A program made the position numbers and the translations under genes. 64,000 nucleotides of DNA from an uncultured Alteromonadales bacterium. Its GTDB lineage: Bacteria; Pseudomonadota; Gammaproteobacteria; Pseudomonadales; Cellvibrionaceae. The stretch spans positions 1 to 64,000 of the forward strand of contig CALMJT010000104.1 of assembly GCA_937864365.1 (NCBI GenBank), given 5' to 3'. A model generated the notes under the pieces. It made no database searches. It had not been told where the DNA came from and saw nothing but the letters and a program-made list of their open reading frames with translations. This document shows, one piece after another, positions 17,106 to 29,060 of this stretch (positions within the stretch are counted from its first letter, which is position 1; every line of letters begins with the position of its first letter).

Positions 17106-17276
17106 GCCCACCCAAAAACGCAGTCAAATGATTGAATTGAAATGATTTTTTAGAACGATCAATCACTTTATTAAGCGCGTCTTATGCGTTGTGCTGTCGT
17201 TTGTGAACGAATATGTAGAATTTGTCTGAATACTCAGGCCGATTACCAGACTATTAAAGAGTGAAATAACCTAATT

Positions 17277-20200
17277 ATGCGGCTCAAGTGCATTAAGCTT
17301 GCTGGTTTTAAATCCTTTGTTGATCCAACCACCGTTTATTTTCCGAGTAATTTGTGTGCGGTTGTGGGGCCAAACGGTTGTGGTAAATCAAATATCATCG
17401 ATGCCGTTCGTTGGGTAATGGGTGAGTCTTCGGCGAAAAACCTTCGTGGCGAGTCGATGACGGATGTTATTTTTAACGGATCGGGCAATCGCAAACCTAT
17501 TGGTCAAGCCAGTATCGAATTGGTTTTTGATAACAGCGACGGCACCATCATTGGTGAGTTCGCCAGTTATAACGAAATTTCTGTGCGCCGAAAGGTTACC
17601 CGTGATGGTCAAAACAACTACTACCTTAACGGTAATCGCTGTCGCCGCCGTGACATCACCGATTTATTCTTAGGTACCGGTCTTGGGCCGCGCAGTTACG
17701 CAATCATCGAACAGGGCATGATCTCAAAGCTTATTGAGGCAAAACCAGAAGATCTGCGTGTTTTTATTGAAGAAGCTGCCGGTATTTCTAAGTACAAAGA
17801 GCGCCGTCGCGATACCGAAAATCGTATGCGACGCACCATGGAAAACCTTGAGCGTTTGACAGACTTACGCGAAGAACTAGAGCGACAGCTGTCGCGCTTG
17901 GAGCGTCAAGCTCAGGCTGCGGAAAAATACACAGAGTACAAAAAGCTGGAGCGTCAATCTAAGGCTTGGTTACAAGCGCTGCGCTATAAAGAGCTAGATC
18001 AGCAAGCTCAGTTGAAATCCGGAGAAATTACCGAGCTTGAACTCAAAGTGGAAAGCTTTGTAACCGATCAAGTCAGTACCGATACCCAAATTGAGCGCTA
18101 CCGTCAAAACCATACCGAAGTGGGCGAGACCTTTAACGAAGTGCAAGGTCGTTTCTACTCGTTGGGCAACGATATCGCGCGAATCGAACAAAGTATTCAC
18201 CATACCGAAGAGCGTTCTCGTCAGCTGAAAGCTGATTTGCAGCAGGCCGAGCAGGAATTCAACGAAACTAAAGAGCATCTAGAAAGTGATCGTGAGCGAT
18301 CTGAACTGTTGCAAGTTGAGTTGATGGAGGTTGAGCCAGAAATGGAACTGCTTGCTGAAACCGAAGAGGTTTCAAGCGAAACATTGGCCGAATCAGAAGA
18401 GCAAATGCGCGCCTGGCAAACACGTTGGGATGAATTCAACCAAACGTCTGCGGCGCCCCGTCAACAGGCCGAGGTGCAACAGTCTCGCATTCAGCATCTA
18501 GAACAAGTTCAAACCCGATTGAATCAACGTATCGAACGACTGCGCGAAGAAAAATCCGGTTTGTCTGCGGTTGAAGGTGAAGAGAACTTAGAAATTCTGC
18601 GCGAAAAAATCGCCGAAATGGAATTAATCGGCGAGGAGTATGCCCAGCAATCTGAGCAGTTTAGCGATCAATTGCAATCTAAGCGGGCCGACGTAGAAAG
18701 CTTACGCAATAAGCTCGATGATGTACGCGCGCTTATTCAAACCCAAAAAGGACGCTTGGCTTCGTTGGAAGCACTTCAGCAGGCTGCATTAAGTCAATCT
18801 AGTGCTGCGGTTGATGAGTGGCTTGAAACTCACAATTTAAGATCAGCGCCAAAGCTTGCCGAAAAAATCCAAGTAACCGATGGCTGGAATTTGGCAGTAG
18901 AAACCGTTTTAGGGGCCAATTTACAAGCCGTCGCTACCGACGCTTTTGATGAATTTGCCAGCAGTCTTGAGGCCTTCAACGATGGCAACTTATTTTTGGT
19001 TGACGGAAAAGCATCGGCTCAACATAACGCCAGTGCCGATCTCGATTTGTTGAAATATGTTTCTGGTTCAGACGCCTTGCCATCTTTACTTGCTGGTGTA
19101 CAGGTGGCCGAAACTCTTACCGATGCACTGACACGACGAGCCGGATTGAGCCACGGTCAATCGATTATTACCCGTGATGGTATTTGGATTGGCTCAAATT
19201 GGGTTCGTGTTAAGCGTGAACATGACGCTGGTGCTGGCGTTTTAGCGCGTCAGCAAGAGCTTGAGTTGCTTTCTGAAAATCTTCATGAGAATCAAGAGGT
19301 TGCCGAAGATATCTCAAGTCAGCTTGAGGATGCTTTGGGCGCAGTTAAGGATCTTGAGCGTAAGCGTGAAGACGTCCGCCGTGAAGCCGATACTCATAAC
19401 CGTCAACGCAGTGAGCTTGCAGCGCAGCTTAGCGCTCAACAAGTCCAAATCGAACAGATTTTGGTGCGCCGTCAACGTGTTGATCAAGAAATCAATGAAG
19501 CGCTAACCCAACAACATCAAGAGAGCAAAAATCTATCCGAAGCGAGAGCCATTTTAGAAGACGCTATTGAGGCGATGGAAAACGATTCCAGTCAGCGTGA
19601 ATCCTTAATGGCTGAACGCGATCGAATTCGCCAAGCATTGGAAGACGCACGAGTTAAGGCGCGAGAAAATAAAGATAAGTCGCACCAGTTAGCGATGCAG
19701 TATCAATCTTTAAAAACACAGCTGGACTCGATTCGGTCTTCTTTGAGTCGAACCGAGCAATTGCACTTACGAGCCAAAGAACGCCGCGAGTCGCTGCTTG
19801 AAAATATCGAAAATACGCAAGATCCGGCAGAAGAGCAGAAGTCTGAGTTGGAAGCTCTGTTGCAAAAACGTATGTCGGTTGAAGCCGAATTAACCGCAGC
19901 AAGAACCGCGGTGCAAGAGGTTGAACATCAACTGCGTGAGTTAGAACAGTCTCGCGGTAAGGTCGAGCAAACTCTCGCTCAAGTTCGCGGGGTACTTGAA
20001 AAGGCGCGTTTGTCTGCTCGTGAGTTAGAGACCAAGCGTGAATCTGCACTGGAACAGTTAAAAGCCGAGAATTATGAGTTAGAACAAACCCTCGCCGAGC
20101 TCGCCGATGACATTACCGAAGATTCTTTGGTTAGCGAAATCGAAGGTTTAGAGTCGAAAATTTCACGCCTAGGTGCTATCAATCTGGCGGCGATTGATGA

Positions 20201-20783
20201 ATATAAAACCGAGTCAGAACGTAAAAATTATTTAGATCGCCAAGATGCCGATTTGCGTGACGCACTAGAAATGCTGGAAAATGCAATCCGCAAAATTGAC
20301 AGGGAAACTCGAACTCGATTTAAAGAAACCTTCGATCAAGTTAACTCTGGACTGCAAGAGCTATTTCCAAAAGTTTTTGGCGGCGGCCATGCTTATCTGG
20401 AGCTCACCGGTGATGATTTGTTGGATACCGGTATCGCCATTATGGCGCGCCCTCCGGGCAAACGAAACAGCACCATTCATTTGCTCTCCGGTGGTGAAAA
20501 AGCACTTACAGCAATTGCATTGGTCTTTTCGATTTTCCGTTTGAATCCGGCGCCGTTTTGTATGCTCGATGAGGTTGATGCGCCGCTTGACGACGCTAAC
20601 GTGGGTCGTTACGCACGCATGGTTGAAGAAATGAGTTCACAGGTTCAATTTATTTACATCACCCATAATAAAGGGGCGATGGAAATGGCGCAGAACCTTC
20701 TCGGCGTTACCATGCACGAACCCGGCGTTTCGCGACTGGTTTCGGTGGATGTCGAAGAAGCAGCAGAATTGGCGGCGAGCTAA
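17277..20783 (+). CDS. smc: Chromosome partition protein Smc
   Basis: ATPase of the bacterial condensin that folds and segregates the chromosome, 1168 residues, full length. N-terminal head with Walker A GPNGCGKSN (about 31-39). Two long coiled-coil arms (about 165-500 and 670-1010, rich in Glu, Gln, Arg) flank the hinge, whose core reads VETVLGANLQAVATDAFDEF. The C-terminal head has signature LLSGGEKALTAIAL and Walker B FCMLDEVDAPLDD. Upstream is a 460-bp gap with a palindrome; zipA follows 79 bp downstream, then ligA, the usual order in Pseudomonas. No scpA or scpB in this window. Confidence 0.97.
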   Translation: MRLKCIKLAGFKSFVDPTTVYFPSNLCAVVGPNGCGKSNIIDAVRWVMGESSAKNLRGESMTDVIFNGSGNRKPIGQASIELVFDNSDGTIIGEFASYNEISVRRKVTRDGQNNYYLNGNRCRRRDITDLFLGTGLGPRSYAIIEQGMISKLIEAKPEDLRVFIEEAAGISKYKERRRDTENRMRRTMENLERLTDLREELERQLSRLERQAQAAEKYTEYKKLERQSKAWLQALRYKELDQQAQLKSGEITELELKVESFVTDQVSTDTQIERYRQNHTEVGETFNEVQGRFYSLGNDIARIEQSIHHTEERSRQLKADLQQAEQEFNETKEHLESDRERSELLQVELMEVEPEMELLAETEEVSSETLAESEEQMRAWQTRWDEFNQTSAAPRQQAEVQQSRIQHLEQVQTRLNQRIERLREEKSGLSAVEGEENLEILREKIAEMELIGEEYAQQSEQFSDQLQSKRADVESLRNKLDDVRALIQTQKGRLASLEALQQAALSQSSAAVDEWLETHNLRSAPKLAEKIQVTDGWNLAVETVLGANLQAVATDAFDEFASSLEAFNDGNLFLVDGKASAQHNASADLDLLKYVSGSDALPSLLAGVQVAETLTDALTRRAGLSHGQSIITRDGIWIGSNWVRVKREHDAGAGVLARQQELELLSENLHENQEVAEDISSQLEDALGAVKDLERKREDVRREADTHNRQRSELAAQLSAQQVQIEQILVRRQRVDQEINEALTQQHQESKNLSEARAILEDAIEAMENDSSQRESLMAERDRIRQALEDARVKARENKDKSHQLAMQYQSLKTQLDSIRSSLSRTEQLHLRAKERRESLLENIENTQDPAEEQKSELEALLQKRMSVEAELTAARTAVQEVEHQLRELEQSRGKVEQTLAQVRGVLEKARLSARELETKRESALEQLKAENYELEQTLAELADDITEDSLVSEIEGLESKISRLGAINLAAIDEYKTESERKNYLDRQDADLRDALEMLENAIRKIDRETRTRFKETFDQVNSGLQELFPKVFGGGHAYLELTGDDLLDTGIAIMARPPGKRNSTIHLLSGGEKALTAIALVFSIFRLNPAPFCMLDEVDAPLDDANVGRYARMVEEMSSQVQFIYITHNKGAMEMAQNLLGVTMHEPGVSRLVSVDVEEAAELAAS

Positions 20784-20862
20784 ACACGGTTTATCGAGCT
20801 TGCATAAGAATACACATTACTCACACCAGGTGTTTTGGTGTTTGTCAGAGGCAGTTTAATTT

Positions 20863-21876
20863 ATGGAATTCGCCGCACGTGAGTGGCTTACCGTAATCAT
20901 TGGTTTGGCTATTTTAGCCGTAATTTTGGACGGAGTTCGCCGAATGCGACACGCCAAACGCGGCTCAATTAAAGTATCTGCAAATGTTCAGGTTGGCGGT
21001 AATAAAGCCGATTTGGAACGCTATGGCAGCGAACTCCCAAGTGGTGGCGCACGAGTTGTCGCCCAACGCGATGAGGTTTCTGCCGAGCAACTGAATCGTG
21101 TCGTAAAAGAATCCTACAGTGCCAGTAAAACCACCAAGGGATATCGTATTCCCGAACAGGTTACATTAAATCTGGATGAGTCTGTGCCTATGCTAATGGA
21201 CTCGGTTGTTGAACCGGATCAGGCGCAAAAACAGAAAGAGCCTACGTTGGGTAACATCGATGATCTAGAGGTTCCGGAGAACGAACCACAACTGCGAGCA
21301 GAACCTGAAGAATCTTTGCGATCGAACACGTCATTTACGGTTAGTGGTTCAAACCCGCTTGATGAACCTCAAGCTCAAGCGGACGTCGAGCATTCAGCCG
21401 ATGCCGAGCCCGAGCTAGATGAAATCGAACATCATTACGAAGAGCCCGAAGAAGTCTTGGTCATTAATATTATGGCGCCAAGCGGCGAGTATTTTTCTGG
21501 CGGTGCGATTCTGGATGCTTGTATCGAAGAAGGGATGCGCTTTGGTGAAATGAATATTTTCCATCGCCACCGCGATATTGAGGGCAGGCAACCAATTATT
21601 TTTAGCATGGCTAACATCGTTATGCCAGGTACGTTTAACATCCAAGAAATGGATCGATTTTATACGCCGGGCGTGAGTTTCTTTCTGGCGTTACCCTGTT
21701 CCGGCAAAAGTATGGATGCCTTCGATTTGCTCTATAACACCGCGAAGAACCTTGCAAATTATTGGGGTGGTGAGTTAAAAGACGAAAATCGCAGTGTCTT
21801 AACCCAGCAAACGGTCGAGCATTATCGCCAGCGTATACGTGATTACGAACGCAAGCGGCTAACACACCCACACTGA
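20863..21876 (+). CDS. zipA: Cell division protein ZipA
   Basis: Inner-membrane protein that tethers FtsZ to the membrane and stabilises the Z-ring, 337 residues. An N-terminal helix (WLTVIIGLAILAVILDG) is followed by a basic patch (RRMRHAKRG). An acidic, Pro/Glu-rich linker covers about 90-195. The C-terminal FtsZ-binding domain starts near EEVLVINIMAPSGEYFSGG and includes FHRH and MANIVMPGTF. Between smc and ligA, as in Pseudomonas. Confidence 0.95.
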   Translation: MEFAAREWLTVIIGLAILAVILDGVRRMRHAKRGSIKVSANVQVGGNKADLERYGSELPSGGARVVAQRDEVSAEQLNRVVKESYSASKTTKGYRIPEQVTLNLDESVPMLMDSVVEPDQAQKQKEPTLGNIDDLEVPENEPQLRAEPEESLRSNTSFTVSGSNPLDEPQAQADVEHSADAEPELDEIEHHYEEPEEVLVINIMAPSGEYFSGGAILDACIEEGMRFGEMNIFHRHRDIEGRQPIIFSMANIVMPGTFNIQEMDRFYTPGVSFFLALPCSGKSMDAFDLLYNTAKNLANYWGGELKDENRSVLTQQTVEHYRQRIRDYERKRLTHPH

Positions 21877-21899
21877 GCCATAACGTTAAGTGATATTGA

Positions 21900-21936
21900 G
21901 CCTGCAAGTAAATCATTAAACCTTGCGGGCTTTTTT
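21900..21936 (+). terminator. Terminator after zipA
   Basis: GCCTGCAAG (21900-21908) pairs with CTTGCGGGC (21922-21930), followed by six T. It separates smc-zipA from ligA. Confidence 0.85.
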
Positions 21937-21966
21937 ACATTTGCAGTCTTAATTTCGAATATCTAA

Positions 21967-24015
<2,049 letters not shown>

Positions 24016-24113
24016 AATCTCTTACGCTTTTGGTGTAATAACATTATTGAGTTCAAGGGCTCATTTAGGCGATGTAAATTATTAAATGGACTAAATCAAT
24101 CTGAGAGCTGCGG

Positions 24114-24746
24114 GTGTATCGAAAATTAAGCAACCTATTTATCACGATTAGAGTTTTTGCGGTGGTTACCTTGTGCATTGCACTTGCTGCGTGTACTTCA
24201 TCACCGCCTAAACATACCGAAAACATCTGCGATATTTTTGATGAGAAGCGCGGTTGGTATGACGATGCCAAAAAGGCTGAAAAGCGCTGGGGTTCGTCCA
24301 TACCAACAATGATGGCAATTATGTATCAGGAGTCTGGCTTTGTTGCCAAGGCTCGGCCAAAGCGGAAGAAGTTCTTGTGGATTTTTCCCGGTGCCAGGCC
24401 CAGTGATGCCTATGGCTACGCCCAAGTAAAAGACGATACTTGGAAATGGTACAAAAAATCATCGGGTCGGTCGGGTGCAGACCGACACGATTTTGATGAT
24501 GCCATCGATTTTGTCGGTTGGTACAACAAACAAAGCCAAAAACTCAGTAATATTAATCTCTCTAATACCTACGGTTTGTATTTGGCGTATCACGAAGGGC
24601 ATGGCGGTTTTAACCGTAAAACCTATGCGAGTAAAGATTGGCTAAAAGCAACGGCTCGAAAAGTTGCTGATCGTGCTAGTCGATATACGACGCAGTTGCA
24701 ACGTTGTGAAAAACGGTTAAGTAGTAAGGGTTGGTGGATTTTTTAA
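24114..24746 (+). CDS. Lipoprotein with lytic-transglycosylase-like domain
   Basis: Likely periplasmic peptidoglycan lytic transglycosylase or related lysozyme-fold lipoprotein, 210 residues. GTG start, with GAGAG about 10 bp upstream. A signal peptide ends in the lipobox LAAC (Cys27). The fold core includes MMAIMYQESGF, with the probable catalytic Glu. It continues with GYAQVKDDTWKWYK and GLYLAYHEGHGGF, matching SLT-type motifs (E-S, GxxQ, AYxxG) with Asp/His substitutions in the last. Lies 98 bp after ligA. The substrate is inferred from fold motifs only. Confidence 0.75.
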   Translation: MYRKLSNLFITIRVFAVVTLCIALAACTSSPPKHTENICDIFDEKRGWYDDAKKAEKRWGSSIPTMMAIMYQESGFVAKARPKRKKFLWIFPGARPSDAYGYAQVKDDTWKWYKKSSGRSGADRHDFDDAIDFVGWYNKQSQKLSNINLSNTYGLYLAYHEGHGGFNRKTYASKDWLKATARKVADRASRYTTQLQRCEKRLSSKGWWIF

Positions 24747-24824
24747 CCTTTGATTATGTAACGTTTTGGGTGAGTTTTAAGCAAATCTACAATCCTCTAA
24801 CGATTATCAACGAGAGAATATTGG

Positions 24825-25238
24825 GTGGAATTCGAATCTTTAGTTTACGGATGTATTATCGACTCCAAGCGCTTGGACGCCGAGCGACGAGAAATAAATC
24901 GCAAGGCCATGTTGGAGTTGCCTTCACAAGATGAGTGGCAGTTTTTGGCTCGGGAGATGTTTTCGTTACCACAGCCATCACCAGAATTAGACACCGTTAA
25001 TAACGAAGTTTTTCATTTTGGCGCATCTTATCGCGGTATTGAATACGAATGGCAAAGTTGGATTGCGCAATTTGAGCAGCTGCTTTCTAAAATGTATTGG
25101 GTTTCTGCAAAGGTTCATCTGGAAACTGTGCTCTCTGGCAGCCATACTTTTACGTGGGAGACCAGTGGCGATTTTCACACGCCGGGCTCTGGGGATATGC
25201 AAGTGCAATGTGAATGGTCCCGTGAAGACGCATTCTAA
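24825..25238 (+). CDS. Hypothetical protein
   Basis: 137 residues, GTG start, no signal peptide or membrane helix. Sequence features are an aromatic-rich centre (YEWQSWIAQFEQLLSKMYWV) and a C-terminal beta-like stretch (SGSHTFTWETSGDFHTPGSG). I do not recognise the family. Spacing to the next small membrane gene is 38 bp, so they may share a transcript. Confidence 0.6.
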   Translation: MEFESLVYGCIIDSKRLDAERREINRKAMLELPSQDEWQFLAREMFSLPQPSPELDTVNNEVFHFGASYRGIEYEWQSWIAQFEQLLSKMYWVSAKVHLETVLSGSHTFTWETSGDFHTPGSGDMQVQCEWSREDAF

Positions 25239-25276
25239 GCACACTCATTATTCGTGATATGTAAAGTAGGTGATAT

Positions 25277-25507
25277 TTGTTTATTTTTAAGCGTAAGTTC
25301 AAACGTACAACAACAACACTTGTTGGTGTGTTCGCTCTAGCGTCTTTTCTAGGACTGGCTGTGTGGGGGTGGGGAGTACCGGCTTACGCCATACGTAATT
25401 TTTTTCTAATTTGCGTACTGTTTTTACTGTTGATTTTAATAATTGCTGCTCTCACTGGATTATTAGTGTTACTGCTTCGAAAACTTAAAAATTCGAGTAA
25501 CGAATAA
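25277..25507 (+). CDS. Small two-helix membrane protein
   Basis: 76 residues with a TTG start preceded by TAGGTG 5 bp upstream. A basic N-terminus (FKRKFKRT) and two hydrophobic helices (TLVGVFALASFLGLAVWGWG; FFLICVLFLLLILIIAALTG) are followed by a short basic tail (LRKLKNSS). This would place both ends in the cytoplasm. Function unknown. Confidence 0.6.
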   Translation: MFIFKRKFKRTTTTLVGVFALASFLGLAVWGWGVPAYAIRNFFLICVLFLLLILIIAALTGLLVLLLRKLKNSSNE

Positions 25508-25592
25508 CCGGTTTTATTTTCGAAATTTATAAGTATTCAGTTATTTTCTTTTCCAGTTTTTTCTTTGCTTAACGGGCCTTTTTCGTTAGGCT

Positions 25593-25652
25593 CATTAGCA
25601 ATTTTTGCCTTCTGATTAAATTCAGGAAGAGTTAATCAGGGGCTTCTAAAAG
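25593..25652 (-). repeat. MITE-like repeat, copy 3 (left half only)
   Basis: Read on the minus strand it begins TTTAGAAGCCCCTGATTAAC and continues TTTAATCAGAAGGCAAAAATTG, matching the first 60 bases of copy 1 including the terminal hairpin. The right half is absent. The outer end lies 31 bp before the patatin start codon, so it contributes to that gene's leader region. Confidence 0.8.
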
Positions 25653-25683
25653 TCCTCATTAATTAACCATTAAAAGTGATTGA

Positions 25684-26817
25684 ATGTCCCGAGCGTTAGT
25701 TTTATCTGGTGGCGGTGCTAGAGCCGCCTATCAGGTTGGTGTGTTAAATGCCGTTAATGACATTATTGGCAAGTCTGAAACTTCTCCTTTTCCCATTATT
25801 TGCGGTACATCTGCTGGAGCAATTAATGCGCTGGCCTTGGCATCGCATTTAAGTACCTTCGATAACGCCATTGCTGATTTGGTGACTATTTGGGATAACC
25901 TACACGTTGAAAATGTCGTAAAAGCTGGCTGGAAAGATATTGCTTTGGGCGTAAAACGTCTTACCGGAGCGTTTTTTAATCAGGGTATCGCTAAGTCTGA
26001 CTCCATAGCCTTACTCGACAATTCCCCGCTGAAAACTCTGCTGCAAAGTCATATTAATTTTTCAAACCTAAAACCTTCTATTGAATCTGGAAAACTTCAC
26101 GCTGTTGCTGTAACTGCTATGGCCTACAGTACCGGTGAATCCATTAGTTTCTTTCAGGGACATTCATCCATTCGCAATTGGCGCCGTTATAATCGTTTAG
26201 GGTTGTCTACGGAACTATCCATCGATCACCTTTTGGCGTCTTCTGCGATTCCCGGAGTTTTTCCAAGCGTAAAAATTAATGATGAATATTACGGCGATGG
26301 TGCTGTTCGACAGTTATCGCCATTGAGTACCGCGTTGCAATTAGGCGCCGATAAAATATTCATTGTGGGTGTGAGCGATAGCCGAAATCCTGAGCACTGG
26401 AATAAACGGCACATGGCTAAACATTCTCCTTCTATGGGGCAAATGTTTGGGCATTTGTTAGATTCCGCTTTTTTGGATTCTATGGATGCCGATCTAGAGC
26501 ATTTAGAGCACGTCAACGACTTAATTAATTTGATTCCAGCGCCGCTTAGGGTGGGTCATCCTAAAGCGCGAAAAATAGAATCGATTTCAATTTCTCCCAC
26601 CAAAGACGTAGATCGAATCGCTGGTCGTCATGTCCGTTATCTTCCTAAACCTTTGAAAGCAATCTTGGCATCGTCTGGCGCTACCGCAAAAGGTGGTGGA
26701 GCCGGTTTGGCCAGTTATCTTTTATTTTCTAATAAATTCACGAAAACTCTGATGGATCTTGGTTACCAAGATGCTATGTGGGAACGTGACAAGATATTGC
26801 GCTTTTTTGAAGATTGA
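25684..26817 (+). CDS. Patatin-like phospholipase
   Basis: Ser-Asp dyad lipid acyl hydrolase, 377 residues. The oxyanion hole LSGGGARAAYQVG is at about 7-19. The nucleophile elbow ICGTSAGAIN has S43, and the catalytic Asp is in YYGDGAVRQLSPL (D205). No signal peptide, so cytoplasmic or membrane-associated. The C-terminal 80 residues (after INLIPAPLRVGH) are a longer extension with Gly-rich TAKGGGAGLAS. Isolated gene, preceded by a half repeat and 169 bp before fabY. Confidence 0.88.
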   Translation: MSRALVLSGGGARAAYQVGVLNAVNDIIGKSETSPFPIICGTSAGAINALALASHLSTFDNAIADLVTIWDNLHVENVVKAGWKDIALGVKRLTGAFFNQGIAKSDSIALLDNSPLKTLLQSHINFSNLKPSIESGKLHAVAVTAMAYSTGESISFFQGHSSIRNWRRYNRLGLSTELSIDHLLASSAIPGVFPSVKINDEYYGDGAVRQLSPLSTALQLGADKIFIVGVSDSRNPEHWNKRHMAKHSPSMGQMFGHLLDSAFLDSMDADLEHLEHVNDLINLIPAPLRVGHPKARKIESISISPTKDVDRIAGRHVRYLPKPLKAILASSGATAKGGGAGLASYLLFSNKFTKTLMDLGYQDAMWERDKILRFFED

Positions 26818-26928
26818 TTATTCGAAGTGGTTATTTATTATTCGTGATTCTGCGAAGTAATCCAAATGGTGCATGTTTTGGCTGAAATGCCAACATTTAT
26901 GACCATAAAACCCGTTTAGTATCCTTTC

Positions 26929-26955
26929 TTGGCGCACTAGACTGCACGCTATAAT
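26929..26955 (+). promoter_or_regulatory. Probable fabY promoter
   Basis: Perfect -10 TATAAT at 26950-26955, 31 bp before the fabY ATG. The best -35 is TTGGCG (26929-26934) with a short 15-bp spacer. Confidence 0.5.
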
Positions 26956-26986
26956 TGATCTAGCTCTGACCTTCTTTGGAATTACC

Positions 26987-28897
26987 ATGACTTTGTCTGC
27001 ACGTTTACCTGTAATTGTTGGTTTTGGCGGCTATAACGCCGCTGGTCGTACATCTTTTCATCACGGTTATAAACGTTTAGTAATCGATAGTATCGATTCG
27101 ACAGAGCGCAACAAGACAATTGCTGGTTTAGCTGTGTTAATGGGTTATGCCAAAAAAAGCGAAAATGGTTACATCATTGGTGAACAGACGGGTTTGTCGT
27201 TAGAGCAAACCGTTGGGTTATTAGAGACAGATGTACTCGCGAACACTTTAATTCGTCGTATTGATAAAGACGTGTATTTCGATGTTGATAGCGTCAAATG
27301 GCACAAAAAAACCACTTTAGATTCGGCAACTGGTGAAGCGATCGAATTTAAAGTTCGTACTCGTGATTTGCCAGAGCCATTACCCGAAGGTTGGGAAATT
27401 ATTGCCGAAGACGGCAAAACTACCACCATTGCCGTCAGTTCTTTGAGCAACATTAAAGTCGATAGCTATCGCGATTTTCCGGTTAAATCTGCGGGACAGT
27501 TGCCAAAAGGATTCGATATCTCCAGCCATTATAATTCCCACTTTCACCCTCGTGCGCTGCAAATGGCGGTGTTGGGTGCGTCTGACGCCATTCGTTCGGT
27601 GGGCATAGATTGGCAAGATATATTGAATGCAGTTTCTCCCGATGAAATCGGTGTTTATGCCAGTAATATTATGGCGCAGCTTGACGAGCACGGCGCAGGC
27701 GGAATGTTGCAGTCTCGATTACTTGGCTCGCGCGTATCGACCAAAAATTTAATTTTGGGCCTCAACTCAATGACTACCGATTTTATCAACGCCTATGTTA
27801 TTGGTAGCGTGGGTAGTTCGGCTTCTATTACCGGGGCTTGCGCAAGCTTTTTGTATAATATGAACACTGCTATAGAAGAAATTCGTAGCGGTCGTAAGCG
27901 TGTGGTAATTGTTGGTGGTTGTGAAGCGCCGGTAACCAGTGAAATTATCGACGGTTACGCAACCATGGGTGCTTTAGCAACTGAAGACGCTCAAAAGCGT
28001 TTATACAATGTTGATGAGGTTGACCACAGTCGCTCCAGTCGTCCATTTTCTGATAACTGCGGTTTTACGATTGCTGAATCTAGCCAATTTACGGTGTTAA
28101 TGGATGACGAATTAGCTCTTGAGCTGGGTGCGCAAATTCACGGTTCTGTTGCCGGGGTATTCTTAAATTCAGACGGTTATAAAAAGTCTATTTCTGCTCC
28201 CGGCGCCGGTAACTATTTGACTATGGCTCGGGCTGTGGCCAGTGCTCAATCTATGTTTGGCAAGGAGTCAGTTCAGTCGAGTATTTTATTGGCTCACGGA
28301 TCTAGCACACCTAAGAATAGAGAAACCGAATCTGTTTTATTTGACGAAGTCGCTAAGACGTTCGGCATAGAAAATTGGCCAACCATTGCCATTAAAGCGT
28401 TTTTGGGCCATTCCTTGGCGCCTGCCAGCGGTGATCAAGTGAATGCGGCTTTGGGTATGTTTAAATATAAAGTTCTGCCCGGAATTCGCACCGCGGATAA
28501 TATTGCCGACGATGTTGCACGAAGTCATTTAAATATTTTCTTGGATGACATTAAAGTCGAACATAATCTTGATTTGGCTTTTATCAACTCGAAAGGTTTT
28601 GGGGGCGCCAACGCTACTGGTATTTTAGTATCGCCAGAAAAAACTCTGCAAATGCTCGAAAAGCGCTGGGGTTCCGACGTTTTAGATCAGTATTTTTCTA
28701 AGCTAGACGCTACCGTAACACGCGCAAACGAATACGATCAAAGCGCTTTAGCCGGAGATTTACAGGTAATTTATCAGTTTGGTGAAGGTGTTATTGAAGA
28801 AGGTAAGATTGAAATGACCACCACAAGCATCCGCGTTCCCGGATTTGAAAATCCAATAAGTTTGGAAATGTCGAATCTCTACAAAGACATGCTTTAA
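26987..28897 (+). CDS. fabY: Beta-ketoacyl-ACP synthase FabY
   Basis: Condensing enzyme that starts fatty acid synthesis from acetyl-CoA and malonyl-ACP in Pseudomonas aeruginosa, where it replaces FabH. It has 636 residues, matching the unusual length of FabY (about 634). The opening PVIVGFGGYNAAGRTSFHHG is characteristic. The active-site Cys is in TGACASFLYN (C285), with His motifs LLAHGSSTPKNRE and AFLGHSLAPASGDQ. A C-terminal extension after the thiolase fold includes YQFGEGVIEEGKIEM. The stop codon lies inside the TTAA target duplication of repeat copy 4. Confidence 0.9.
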   Translation: MTLSARLPVIVGFGGYNAAGRTSFHHGYKRLVIDSIDSTERNKTIAGLAVLMGYAKKSENGYIIGEQTGLSLEQTVGLLETDVLANTLIRRIDKDVYFDVDSVKWHKKTTLDSATGEAIEFKVRTRDLPEPLPEGWEIIAEDGKTTTIAVSSLSNIKVDSYRDFPVKSAGQLPKGFDISSHYNSHFHPRALQMAVLGASDAIRSVGIDWQDILNAVSPDEIGVYASNIMAQLDEHGAGGMLQSRLLGSRVSTKNLILGLNSMTTDFINAYVIGSVGSSASITGACASFLYNMNTAIEEIRSGRKRVVIVGGCEAPVTSEIIDGYATMGALATEDAQKRLYNVDEVDHSRSSRPFSDNCGFTIAESSQFTVLMDDELALELGAQIHGSVAGVFLNSDGYKKSISAPGAGNYLTMARAVASAQSMFGKESVQSSILLAHGSSTPKNRETESVLFDEVAKTFGIENWPTIAIKAFLGHSLAPASGDQVNAALGMFKYKVLPGIRTADNIADDVARSHLNIFLDDIKVEHNLDLAFINSKGFGGANATGILVSPEKTLQMLEKRWGSDVLDQYFSKLDATVTRANEYDQSALAGDLQVIYQFGEGVIEEGKIEMTTTSIRVPGFENPISLEMSNLYKDML

Positions 28898-29060
28898 GGA
28901 AACCCTGATTCATCTAGAGTTTCTTGTGGTACAAGGATGTGCCGTCAATTTCTAGATGCGTAAGTGATTGAAATCGTGAAAAAATTAAAAATCGCTGTTT
29001 CGTTTCCTACTCTTCTATTAAATCTCTGATCTAATAATCGAAAAATTAATCAAAGATTCC
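28898..29060 (-). mobile_element. MITE-like repeat, copy 4, behind fabY
   Basis: Minus-strand copy, 163 bp. Its right end, read on the plus strand, is GGAAACCCTGATTCATC, and its left end reads GGAATCTTTGATTAAT on the minus strand. The interior matches copy 1 strongly: TTTCACGATTTCAATCACTTACG, read in parts, and GCACATCCTTGT. TTAA flanks both sides (28894-28897 and 29061-29064), a likely 4-bp target duplication that includes the fabY stop TAA. Confidence 0.8.

Noticed and set aside
19654-20049. 131-residue frame antisense to smc
   Set aside because: Antisense shadow of coiled-coil coding sequence; composition follows codon bias of the sense gene.
28898-29060. Repeat copy 4 as a simple intrinsic terminator of fabY
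   Set aside because: It is far longer than a terminator, matches other copies along its length and carries flanking TTAA duplications.
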